A stretch of 64,000 nt of DNA from Nakaseomyces glabratus. Lineage: Eukaryota > Ascomycota > Saccharomycetes > Saccharomycetales > Saccharomycetaceae. The position numbers and the translations under genes were made by a program. Under the pieces are notes generated by a model. That model searched no databases, was not told the origin of the DNA, and saw nothing but the letters and a program-made list of their open reading frames with translations. The stretch is from contig NC_088958.1 in assembly GCF_010111755.1 (NCBI RefSeq), forward strand, positions 186,001 to 250,000, in the 5' to 3' direction. Below, in pieces: positions 7,765 through 17,009 of the stretch (the stretch's first letter is position 1; the number at the start of each line of letters is the position of its first letter).

Positions 7765-9651
7765 CTATCGTATGCTCTTCTTTAGGTACTTGCCTTGTCT
7801 TAAGGTGCGTGGTCTGCGTTGGTGTTGGAGCTGGTGTTGGAGCTGGGGCGGGTGTGTATTTGGGTGCTGGTGCTGTTGGAGCTGGTGCTGGCTCTTCTGC
7901 TCCTCGTCCTGTGCGAAGGTGATGTCTGGCTGCATGGACTGCGGGGATATGAGGAATCCCGAGCGCATGCGGTCCATGGGAGAGAGGAAGTACTTGCTGG
8001 CGTCAAAGGGTTCCATGAAAGTGGAGTAGAACTCGTCATCGGTGCTGATCATGCTTGAGGTGTTGCCCTCTGTCCCTGCGGGTAGTACTATGTCCAGTGC
8101 TGATTCAATGCTGTGGTTGTCGTAATCGTCGTGATCGCTGCCACTGGTGCGGCCCGCGATGTTGTAGTCGTCCTTGTCATATGTTTCTGCGCTCGCTAAG
8201 CCATCGTCAAACTGGCTGCCGGACCTTTGCGTGTGCGCTACCGAAACACCCGAGCGGATGGTCTCCTCGTTGGAGCTCGTCGTGTACTCATGGAAACTGT
8301 CCTTCTGCTCGACCTGTGTGCCCATACGAGACGCAGAATTAGTAGGACTGCCTCGGTCAGGATCTTGTTCTGGTTTGAACTGCGGGGGCGGTGGTGACGG
8401 AGGAGGCGGCGGTCTCGATTGCAATATCCCAGGATCGCTGCCATCATCTGTGCTTTGCAAGGCGCTGTTGTCACTGCTGCTACTGCTTGCTGTGCTTCTC
8501 CCTGTGTTCCTCGCAGAATAGCCACAACTACATCTCAAGGGACCCTCAACTTGAATTGACGCATGGGGGTCCTCTTCTTTTTCTATGAGATTATCAGGTG
8601 AACTTTGCTTTATATCGGCGTTGAGGTTCACCGCTGGTGTGTTCCTCTGTTTGCACATGTATTCTTTACTACCCATATTACTAATATAGTATTGTACACC
8701 CTCGAAGAACCCCGTGGTGGGATCAATTAGAGCCGGCATAAATTGCTGTTTCGATATATTCACAGTTTCATTATCTTTAGGCGGTACTTGCGACGTCTTA
8801 GAAACAGCACGATCATTGCTTGGTTTCATGTTACGCAAATCGGCATGCTGGGTATGCGGAGTTGTATCCGAGGATGGTATAGGTGTATGCACACTAGAAT
8901 ATGATTGATTCGATGCTGCATATTTTTGGCTACTCGTTTCAACTGTGTCTTGCGATGAAGAAAGATTAACACCAAGGTCGTTAGGGTTTCCAGTAACACG
9001 TTGATTAGAATTTGGAGCTCTATTGACATCAATTGGTGTACTGAAAACATCACTGAATATAATCCTTGATCTTAGAACGAAATAATTACGTGCCTGTTGA
9101 AACACCGATCCTGCAATAGAACGATTGTATTTGAATGTCAGTGCTGGCTCGCGAACTGCCCTAGTTGTTATCAATTGGTTCATGCCGTTAGATTCTCTTT
9201 TCAGATCTCTTTCTAACGCATCTGATATTAGCTTGTCATGCGGTACACTGAACCAATAAAATACCTTTTGTTTTTTTTGCGTTTTAACACACATATTTTT
9301 ATATAGAAAGTCTAGGAATGGAGACTTTGGTTGTTCCAAAGAGGCATGCTCACCTATCTTCAAACACCTTAAGTCAGAAAATATCCCTTCTTCAAACTTC
9401 TTCTTCTGCAAAACAACCCGTCCAAATAACAGCATCTTGTATATACAGATTTTGATTATATCTGTGCCTGTGATGTAGAATATATTGTCCCAAAAGACAC
9501 ACGATATGTAGCCTAACTCTTCGTTTAGGAAATAACGTCTAATAACTTGGCCCGGTTGCCAATTTACAGGTGCGGTGGCTAAGAAATATGTCAGCTCATC
9601 TATACTTTTCAATGCATTGCCTATTACTGCACGGTCATCGCTTGCCATCAT
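7765..9651 (-). CDS. STE12: Pheromone/filamentation transcription factor Ste12
   Basis: 628 residues. The N-terminal ~200 residues form the fungal STE homeodomain-like DNA-binding region, beginning at SIDELTYFLATAPVNWQPGQ and including the PFLDFLYKN and VFYWFSVPHDKLISDALERDL segments. The rest is low-complexity Ser/Thr/Asn-rich sequence with a proline run (about residues 412-424) and a His/Gln-rich region near 590-612. It ends with basic RQGKYLKKSIR. In S. cerevisiae (688 residues) Ste12 binds TGAAACA elements and is activated by Fus3/Kss1 MAPK. Two adjacent ATGs open the frame; no earlier in-frame ATG exists for more than 1.3 kb. Order and strand match YHR084W. N. glabratus has a second Ste12 elsewhere, as I recall. 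Confidence 0.94.
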   Translation of the reverse strand: MMASDDRAVIGNALKSIDELTYFLATAPVNWQPGQVIRRYFLNEELGYISCVFWDNIFYITGTDIIKICIYKMLLFGRVVLQKKKFEEGIFSDLRCLKIGEHASLEQPKSPFLDFLYKNMCVKTQKKQKVFYWFSVPHDKLISDALERDLKRESNGMNQLITTRAVREPALTFKYNRSIAGSVFQQARNYFVLRSRIIFSDVFSTPIDVNRAPNSNQRVTGNPNDLGVNLSSSQDTVETSSQKYAASNQSYSSVHTPIPSSDTTPHTQHADLRNMKPSNDRAVSKTSQVPPKDNETVNISKQQFMPALIDPTTGFFEGVQYYISNMGSKEYMCKQRNTPAVNLNADIKQSSPDNLIEKEEDPHASIQVEGPLRCSCGYSARNTGRSTASSSSSDNSALQSTDDGSDPGILQSRPPPPPSPPPPQFKPEQDPDRGSPTNSASRMGTQVEQKDSFHEYTTSSNEETIRSGVSVAHTQRSGSQFDDGLASAETYDKDDYNIAGRTSGSDHDDYDNHSIESALDIVLPAGTEGNTSSMISTDDEFYSTFMEPFDASKYFLSPMDRMRSGFLISPQSMQPDITFAQDEEQKSQHQLQQHQHPNTHPPQLQHQLQHQRRPRTLRQGKYLKKSIR

Positions 9652-10980
9652 TGCACAAATTGCTTTCTGAGAATGGACTTGTTAAAACTTTTTCTCAATT
9701 GAAATAGAGCACAACCTCGAGAATTATATTGAAATTTGGACCCTTAATATGTCTCTATGATCAAAAATGTCTGTGTATTCAGTTAGACTTTTAGTAAAAT
9801 TTTTTTGTCTCCCCGTCTCTGTATCTTAACAATTGGTTGCCAATGGTTTTTAAAACAAGGCCCAAGGCACTAGATCTGAGAGTTCTCTCCTTCTTAACTT
9901 GTTGGCAACTTCTGCTTGCAACCTACTTAAAACAATGCCAATAAGACAGTCAACTCAAGATGACTGAACCGTAATATGCTTCTTTTAAGCGTTACTTTTA
10001 AATTTCTTGCTTGTTCGCTTTTTTCTTTTTTATGTCAAAATTTCAGAAGCAAACTGCGCTATAATGTTAACAGAACTATACGTTTCGAAAGTTATGGCTT
10101 TTGGTTTTCAGGTAACTAGTTCTGGAGACTAATGCTATATCCAATAAGTCTAGAATTCCTTTTGAATTGTAGCTGTGACACTGGCCTATTTCTTTTTCTT
10201 TTACAATGGATTAACAGCCAGTCCAATAAAAATTAATAACACAAACACTACCTTTGAAGTTCAAAGAATATTTGAATGCAAAAAATAATAATACAACCTG
10301 TAATGAAACCTTTAATGAGAGATATTCTGTTATGATACCGATACACTGATTAGAAAACGCGATTTCTATTTTTACCAGGAATATGTATTGGCTTGAAAGC
10401 TGTCGGCAAATAAATCAATTGAATGAATGAAAAAATTATTATCTTTAGGAATACAAGTAATCTAACGGAATTTTAGCTATCTTCAGTAATACTAATGAGC
10501 AATACAATCACTAGCTCGATACTGCTTTTGAAAACCCTTATTTGAGATCAATGCTTCTTTCGACAATATTAAACTATAGGTTCAAAAACTGGAATGAATG
10601 CCAAAAATAAAATACTGAAATCCACACAAGTTACAATATAAGTTGAAACCTCTAACTGAAACTTTTCTTATTCAAATTCAAAACGTTTAGGGTGGTGAAT
10701 AGAGATCAACTGTGAAACCTTTGGTAAATATACTCTTGCTTATTGATGTGAGAAAGTAAATGAAATAGAGATTTAGTTTGAATAGGCAAAAAACAACAAC
10801 AACAATGTTAATTTGAGAAAATAATCAAAAAATTGCTAACAATAGAATTAACAATGCAGGCAATAGAGAAGGATAATAAGAAGTAACAAATTAAAATATA
10901 ACAACTTTAGGAAAAAAAAAAAGATTTGATGCTGAGGATAATGGTATCAGGTTTATAAGAAGAATGAAATATAGTAATAT
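9652..10980 (-). promoter_or_regulatory. Probable long AUG-free 5' leader of STE12
   Basis: Read on the STE12 strand, these 1,329 bp contain no ATG at all, whereas about 31 ATGs occur on the opposite strand. At this base composition 20 or more would be expected. ATGs reappear densely on the STE12 strand immediately beyond 10980 (10981, 10994, 11002 and onward). A TATAAA element on the STE12 strand lies at 10952-10957, and U-rich tracts follow it (complement of the A run near 10911-10923). I infer a transcription start near 10.85-10.95 kb and a leader of about 1.2-1.3 kb. No 5'-UTR intron is needed, since an intron would tolerate AUGs. TGAAAC words lie at 10304, 10644, 10657 and 10714. Confidence 0.65.
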
Positions 10981-13857
10981 CATATAAGAATTACATGATC
11001 GCATTATTTTAAAATAGATATTGGTGAGAATTGTATTACTCGTCACCCAAAAACGGGCAATACGAAGTCCCCTTTCGCTTCTTTGACTTAATTGGAACCA
11101 ATTATGCATGCACCGGGACTTAATTCATCTACACCTTTTTCTGTACATCTTTGGATTACGCCATAGTTCTTTTGATTCCATAAGCATAGCACCCTTATTA
11201 CTACGATCATTGTCTTTAATAAATTTTCTTGTTAGGGTGGCTAGTCTATACAAAATCGTAGATATATCTGTGTCATTGCATAGTAAAGCATCGATCGGAT
11301 ATACAGGAAATAAGGACATGAAGCATTAAATCAGCAAAAAAGTACTAATTAAAAGTGAATTGTACAACCACGGATCAAGTAGTGCTAGGACACGCTTCTG
11401 CATAGAATTGCGAGAGAACAACGATCATTTGCCATCCATGTCAAATAAATCCTCAAGGGACAGATGAGCTAACAGCAGCGACCCACTTTCATATAATGTC
11501 TCTTTTGTCCTAAACTAGCATTCTTTATAAACCAGGTGAAGAAATAAAGTAGGAAAAAAATGCGAAAGAAAAAAAAGTCTTGTATTTTGCCAATCCCATT
11601 CGGCAGCAAAGTGGGTGACCAGTACGAGTAAGACACTATCTGATTGTTTCATCTCCATTGCATATCTAGAACGAACGTACTGCCATCGTTTGATGGAGGG
11701 AGGCAATCTAATCAATATACAGAAGGTTGTTATTGAAAAAAAACAAACAAACAATAAAATAAAAGGAAACCCTTGCAAATTGATGGGCTACTACCGAAAC
11801 AGAATACGCTGCAAGCATGCTTAGTTTTGACATAGTATAGCACGTAATAGTAAGGAAATAGTTTACATTATAAGCGTGGGATGAAATATGTGTTTAGGCT
11901 ATACATTATCAGCGTGAATATCTTCCTCGTGAACTGATGGCCCCCGCTCCCGCCCCCACTTCTCTGGAAATGGATGAAATAAGACGCTTATTCAAGTTTA
12001 TTTTTAGATTGGGCCAAAAAGAATGCTAGTGTAGTCTTGAGATACTCCTTTCTCATTTGCTATACTTTTGGTCAATTGTCTCAAGTACAAAGAGCGGGTT
12101 CTCATTCTCGTTGCAAAACCGGGTTTAATGCTTAAAAGCCAATCGACAATCCAAGTTATTGTCTCAGCTGGGAAGATTAGTTGGAACAATCTTGTTTTCG
12201 TTCGTTATCTCTCAGAGATGATTTGTCTCACAGTAGGATAACAAAACCGCGTAGTTAATAGCGATCATATTCTAGGAGTATTGTCACCATTGTGCTCAGA
12301 AAAGAAAAAAACTGAAAAGAGGGAAATACAAGTCAGTGAATGAGTCCTACAGAAGAAAAGAGCAAAGACAATGCGAAGCCGTTCCTAGACCTATCTTGTC
12401 TTAGTTTATCTCAGCACCAAAGGTCCAGTACGCAACTTGTCTCCTATAGGACCCCCCCTCCCAAGGAAAATCGAGAACCCCGTCATGGGGATCGGCTACA
12501 AAACATCTATCCAGTGGGAATACACAGGGTCCTCTTTTGTAACATGACGAATGGGGACCAAACCTCCCAGCCCGTTAAAAGACGAGTTTTTGCTTGTTCT
12601 TACTTTTGCATTGTTAGCTGCAAAGACAAATTATCCCAAGACATTGACATAAGAAGATCCTTTGTTTCTCGAAAGAGGTATCTTTAGGACAAAAAATAGA
12701 AATCGCTCTCAGAAGCACTCGCACAAATGGAAATGTTTTCTTTTGTGCTTCTTCCAAGCTGCATCACCGTCGAGAAGATCGAAAAATCCGAGCTGCAAAG
12801 ATGATGAAAAATAATAATAACATGTAAATCCTTAGAAACAATCGGAGGATTTGTAGGGAAGAGGAACTGTTGTGGCGAGGATAGTCATACAGTGCAGTAG
12901 AATTGCTAAGCAACTTCAGTTTCCAATTGTGCCCCACCAAGTTCTTGCCGGTTGATCGTATAAGGCCTGCACTCAGCTAGAAAATGGAACTACCCATTGT
13001 TCTCCCAAACAGAAAGTAATGCAGAGATGTGTTGTGGTGTTCAAACCACGGTTGAATAAACCATAATGAATATCAGATCGGATTTAATTCACTATTGAAA
13101 TGCTGAAAAAAAAACCAAGTTAATAAAACTAGAAACAGATTAGACAAGTATATGGCAAGGAATAAGTAAAAAAAAAAAGAAAAAAAAATGTATATGACAA
13201 TAGAGGGAAAAGGTGTGTGTAACAAAAAAAAAAGTGGACAAGTCAGATCGCTCCTATGCCTCGTTTGCCAATGACATCGATGAATGGATAAAATATTTCC
13301 AACTGTGTTGAGAAAAGCAAACCAAGTATAGATTCTGACGAGTGCCGCTGCCCTGTGTTTCAGGGGATGCGGTCAACTATCATACTCTCCTAGTAGCTAA
13401 TGGATCATCGACCCTGCGCAGATGCCATTCTATTTTTAAAACAGCAAGCCAGAAAAGACAATGCTGTCACAAAATATCCCTATTTTATCTTTGCCTATCC
13501 CAGTCATGTTTAGTAATCTCAATAGAGAACAATGGAACTTGATTGATTTAACCACTCAAAATACCCTATCTTACACAAACCCATCAGAATCGAAATAGAA
13601 ATCATATAGCAAGAACAACAACAATGATATGCTATGATCTTCTTCCGATTATGATTTGCCAAAATAAATGTTAATTTGAAATCACAGATAGTGGAAAAAT
13701 TGATATACATAGGTGTGCTCATAAAGCTCCGATCACTAACAAGAAAGGCAGGATTTCAGTGCCTATTACGCTTGGTCTTTGATCCATGCAGCGATTCTTA
13801 TTCTACTCAATTAAACATCCTCTTGCGAACTAGTCGATCAATGGTCCTAATCCAGCC
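10981..13857. other. Unusually long non-coding region between SAM35 and the STE12 leader
   Basis: About 2.9 kb without a recognisable gene. Only short scattered ORFs occur (largest 115 codons at 12340-12687). There are locally GC-rich patches at 11938-11965 and 12447-12490. I found no tRNA box pair, no recognisable snRNA, SRP RNA, RNase P or telomerase RNA motif, and no transposon. It most likely serves as an extended STE12 upstream control region and SAM35 3' flank, but a non-coding RNA cannot be excluded. Confidence 0.5.
12340..12687 (+). CDS. Doubtful 115-codon ORF in the STE12 upstream region
   Basis: An ATG-initiated, hydrophilic 115-residue frame with no domain I recognise and no counterpart at this place in S. 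cerevisiae. It is the longest frame in the otherwise gene-free interval. It coincides with a GC-richer patch, which by itself lowers stop-codon frequency. More likely chance than gene. Confidence 0.12.
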   Translation: MSPTEEKSKDNAKPFLDLSCLSLSQHQRSSTQLVSYRTPPPKENREPRHGDRLQNIYPVGIHRVLFCNMTNGDQTSQPVKRRVFACSYFCIVSCKDKLSQDIDIRRSFVSRKRYL

Positions 13858-14868
13858 TCATACAAAGTCTTTCACAATTGTTGTGCTATCATCAAGTAGT
13901 TTTGAACACTCTGCTCGCAAAAACTCACCGAAACTAGGGAGGTGTAGAAGAGCTAAAACATAGCTTGCAACCTTTAACCTTAGATAATCACTGAATTTAT
14001 CATGTGTACTTTGTAATAACAATAAAATATCTTTAGCCATAGCCAGTTGCTTTTCTAAATCAGAAGGAGAGGGGGTATAAATTTGTCCTAGGGACAAAGA
14101 GGATATTTGCGGATGTCTTGTGAAAAAGCGGTTCCTTTTACTCAGTGTATGAAGTGTGTCAGGCGAACATCCATATGTCTCGTACACTAGATTATTATGT
14201 ATTGTGCAAAGGAGAAATGCATCATAAACGGTTGTATCCAACAAATTCCCGATAGCAAGTTCAGCAGATTCCAATTTAGAATCTAAAATTATCATGATGG
14301 AATCCATAGACCTCACATATCTTTTTATATTTTTAGATTGGCCATTCATCGTAGTTTCTATCAAGATTGGGAGCCTTTCATCTTTATGGGCTTTTTCCGA
14401 TAAAATGACAACTTTATTTCCGGGTTTTCTAATACCAGCGACATCTGTTGTAAAATGAGAGTCAAGTGTAGATTCTGCATCCAACTTCGGCTGGTTTTTC
14501 TTTTCATTGTTACCCTCTTCAAATTTGGTAGGTAATCTTAAATTATTCTTTTTACAGAGTGATAGCTGGGCATAAAGACACAACGGATCTCTTGCTAACA
14601 TAACATCTGTACCGCCTATCTCGAAACCATGCACGCTGTACACACCCAGTTGAAAATTATCATTACCGCTATTGTCGTTTTTCGAATTCCCACCATCATA
14701 TTCAGGATTGTGCATACTACTTTTGACATCGCGGAACTCAAAACATCGGTTAACAGTGTCTGAATAAGCAATTGCCTTACTTTGCGGTATGGTTTGGTAT
14801 TGAACCACTGGGAATCTATCAAACACCCACTTTACTGGAGTAGGAACTTTCATTGTTGTGCTTGACAT
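13858..14868 (-). CDS. SAM35: SAM complex subunit Sam35 (Tom38)
   Basis: 336 residues, near the S. cerevisiae length (329). The N-terminus (VPTPVKWVFDRFPVVQYQT) matches the conserved Sam35/metaxin-like opening. LGVYSVHGFEIGGTDVMLARDPLCLYAQLSLCKKN corresponds to the thioredoxin-like region, and the C-terminal half is helical (GST-C/metaxin-like). Known role: peripheral outer-membrane receptor subunit that recognises the beta-signal of mitochondrial beta-barrel precursors with Sam50 and Sam37. An Asn/Lys-rich insertion (NSKNDNSGNDN and EEGNNEKKNQ) distinguishes it. Identity is supported by position next to STE12 (YHR083W), and it is the last gene of this synteny block. About 650 bp upstream are free of sense-strand ATGs. 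Confidence 0.88.
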   Translation of the reverse strand: MSSTTMKVPTPVKWVFDRFPVVQYQTIPQSKAIAYSDTVNRCFEFRDVKSSMHNPEYDGGNSKNDNSGNDNFQLGVYSVHGFEIGGTDVMLARDPLCLYAQLSLCKKNNLRLPTKFEEGNNEKKNQPKLDAESTLDSHFTTDVAGIRKPGNKVVILSEKAHKDERLPILIETTMNGQSKNIKRYVRSMDSIMIILDSKLESAELAIGNLLDTTVYDAFLLCTIHNNLVYETYGCSPDTLHTLSKRNRFFTRHPQISSLSLGQIYTPSPSDLEKQLAMAKDILLLLQSTHDKFSDYLRLKVASYVLALLHLPSFGEFLRAECSKLLDDSTTIVKDFV

Positions 14869-15514
14869 ATAATTGAAGCAACTTACAGGCCTTACTTGGA
14901 ATATATGCCTTCAGTTTTTGCGATTTCGTAATTTAATATTTGATACAAAACACCGATTTATAGCAAAATGAACTCAACGCAATTTTCGCTGTATTTTTTT
15001 TTCTCGAATTATAATAAGGTCAATCAGTTCAAATTAATCTCAAATAAAGCCACTACAAAATTGTTAGAATGAGCTTACTAATACTTCAGACACAAATGTT
15101 TACTCAAGCAAAATTTGTAGATCGAAAAGCCTTAAATTGCTGACCTGACAGTTTTCGTTTATTAACAACAAATTTGCAAATTAATTCAATTGATCAACAG
15201 ACGGTATGCCTTCTTTCACTGGTTTATTCAATATTCAAAGGAAAATTCTCAATTCTTTATAGCGAGGTACCCCCCACCTGATAAGTAAAGTTTATTGTAG
15301 GTTCGTATTCGTGGTTTCCTAGCAACCAAATATACGATAGACAATTGATTCTGTGCAAATAACTTTCTTAGCCAATAACTGATAGCTTATTGGATGATTA
15401 AAATGTAACGCAACTGCTTACAACTGCTAATCCAATAATGCCTTCAAATAGAACTTCGGAATCAATAGAGTGGGACTAAGTCAATCAACACTATAATAGA
15501 TACTCGAATTACTT
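14869..15514 (-). promoter_or_regulatory. Probable AUG-free 5' leader/upstream region of SAM35
   Basis: 646 bp without an ATG on the SAM35 strand (about 8 on the other strand). ATGs become frequent beyond 15515. TATAAA words on the sense strand lie at about 14957 and 15255, so the actual start could be much closer than 646 bp. The signal is weaker than at STE12. Confidence 0.4.
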
Positions 15515-16067
15515 CATTAATTTTTAAATCAAATAATTCTCAACTATAGCACTGCCTGCAACCTGAATTGCTCCATATCGAATTGATAATAGTCTTGCTA
15601 TTTTGAATTCTCATCGAATTCCTTAAGCTATGAAATTGCTGTGGTAAGCCTTAAAGGTGAGCTTTAGTATAATATGAAACGTAAAAGTCACATGTAAAAT
15701 ATATTAACTGAATATACACAATACGCTAGCAATTCATACATCACAATGATCCCACATTGTGACATGGTTCCTTTTTGTGTAATATACTTAGGGTAAATTT
15801 ATATTATGCCATGGCTAAATGTATACGAATAAATGCTCTATCATATGAATATACCTGGGTCAGAAGCTGACAAGATAATAATCGAAGGACTGGTAAACGT
15901 GAACTTTCAAAGATATTTTTATGGTTTATCAGATAGGTCTAGGAATTGATTAGATCAGTGGCATTATTCCATGAGAAGTGAAACTACTCACATTAACGCT
16001 GATATAGTATGCTTATCCAACTAAAAAAATGCATAGTGGAAAAAATCGTAATGTTTTGGTTCTATCT
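15515..16067. other. Synteny breakpoint spacer SAM35/TMA23
   Basis: About 550 bp joining the YHR-type block to the YMR-type block. AT-rich, with no gene, LTR, tRNA or repeat that would explain the junction. Confidence 0.5.
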
Positions 16068-16661
16068 TTAATTCCCACCTTTGCTCTTGCTTTTGGCCTT
16101 CTTGTCTTTCTTGTCTTTCTTGTCTTTCTTGTCTTTCTTGTCTTTCTTGTCTTTCTTGTCTTTCTTGTCTTTCTTAGCTTTCTTGTCTTTCTTAGCTTTC
16201 TTGTCTTTCTTAGCTTTCTTATCCTTTTTATGTTTCTTACTTACCTTGTAATCTTCATCGTATTTTCTTTTCTTTGATACCTTGAATGAATCAGATACCA
16301 CCGTTACAGTCTTGCTCTCCTTCAAGTCCGGCTTTTCATCTATGGTTCCTTTAAGTCCAGTACCCTTTACAAACCATTGATAGAGCGGTGAGCTACTTTT
16401 CGGTACCCCTGATGCAACTACTGAATTCTGCTTAAACACAATCTCACCATCAGAGTTAGAGTCCGTTGAAACATCTAAATTCTTCAACTGACCATCAAAT
16501 AAACGCTCCCACCATGCCTCACCGTCATTGTGCCCAACAGCACCCCCGAGACCCTTCTTGTCCCTCTTATGCTTCACCAATATCGGTTTCTTTAATGATC
16601 CTTTCCGAAGGCCCTCACCTTCTTGCCATCCATATGACTTTAAGTAACTCTTACCATCCAT
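16068..16661 (-). CDS. TMA23: Nucleolar G-patch protein Tma23
   Basis: 197 residues. The N-terminus is a G-patch-like segment (SYGWQEGEGLRKGSLKKPI) followed by the highly conserved HKRDKKGLGGAVGHNDGEAWWERLFDGQL region and SSSPLYQWFVKGTGLKGT. In S. cerevisiae Tma23 (YMR269W) associates with pre-ribosomes and Pfa1/Prp43-type helicase activity is suspected. The C-terminal ~45 residues are a tandem (K)KDK/KKAK array, shorter and more regular than the basic tail of the S. cerevisiae protein (211). Divergent with PRP24 from a PAC/RRPE promoter. Confidence 0.93.
   Translation of the reverse strand: MDGKSYLKSYGWQEGEGLRKGSLKKPILVKHKRDKKGLGGAVGHNDGEAWWERLFDGQLKNLDVSTDSNSDGEIVFKQNSVVASGVPKSSSPLYQWFVKGTGLKGTIDEKPDLKESKTVTVVSDSFKVSKKRKYDEDYKVSKKHKKDKKAKKDKKAKKDKKAKKDKKDKKDKKDKKDKKDKKDKKDKKAKSKSKGGN
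16099..16213 (-). repeat. 9-bp minisatellite encoding the Lys/Asp tail of Tma23
   Basis: The unit CTTGTCTTT (+ strand) is repeated about nine times, then alternates with CTTAGCTTT copies. It encodes (KDK)n and KDKKAK. It extends to within 30 bp of the stop codon. Confidence 0.9.
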
Positions 16662-17009
16662 TGCTTCACAATAGATTATATCTGGTATTCCAAATGGCTA
16701 AGACAAATCCAAAATTTCAGACAAATTCAAAACCAATACCTTGTACTTAAACAGATATTAAACTAATAAAACCGTCTTGAAATGCTTTACTGATAATACT
16801 CACTTTAGTATTGAAGCTCATCGCATCGCATCGCTTTTGAAAATTTGTCAAAATATCGCTGAAATTTTTCAGTCTATGCCATATATAGGCTGATGAGACT
16901 AATTTCTACAAATTTTGGCATTCTGAAGAGCATGATATGTACAAGCTAGACCAATTCTGATATATGCCATACCCTTGTTATCATTTACTGTGAGTTGAAA
17001 TTATTGCTA
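16662..17009. promoter_or_regulatory. Bidirectional PAC/RRPE promoter of TMA23 and PRP24
   Basis: CTCATCGC (PAC) lies at 16817-16824, continued by an ATCGC tandem to 16834, with TGAAAATTTG at 16838 and TGAAATTTTTCA at 16860-16871 (RRPE). Both genes are divergent, so this 348-bp spacer probably serves both. PAC faces TMA23. Confidence 0.75.

Noticed and set aside
8055..8525. Overlapping frames antisense to STE12, some proline- or cysteine-rich
   Set aside because: Shadows of the GC-rich, low-complexity STE12 coding region.
11515..11778. 87-codon minus-strand ORF with a hydrophobic start in the STE12 upstream region
   Set aside because: Short, no family, and an opposing frame of similar size overlaps it; consistent with chance.
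12793..12900. Possible C/D snoRNA starting with GATGATGA
   Set aside because: No D box CTGA with terminal stem at a suitable distance and no recognisable guide.
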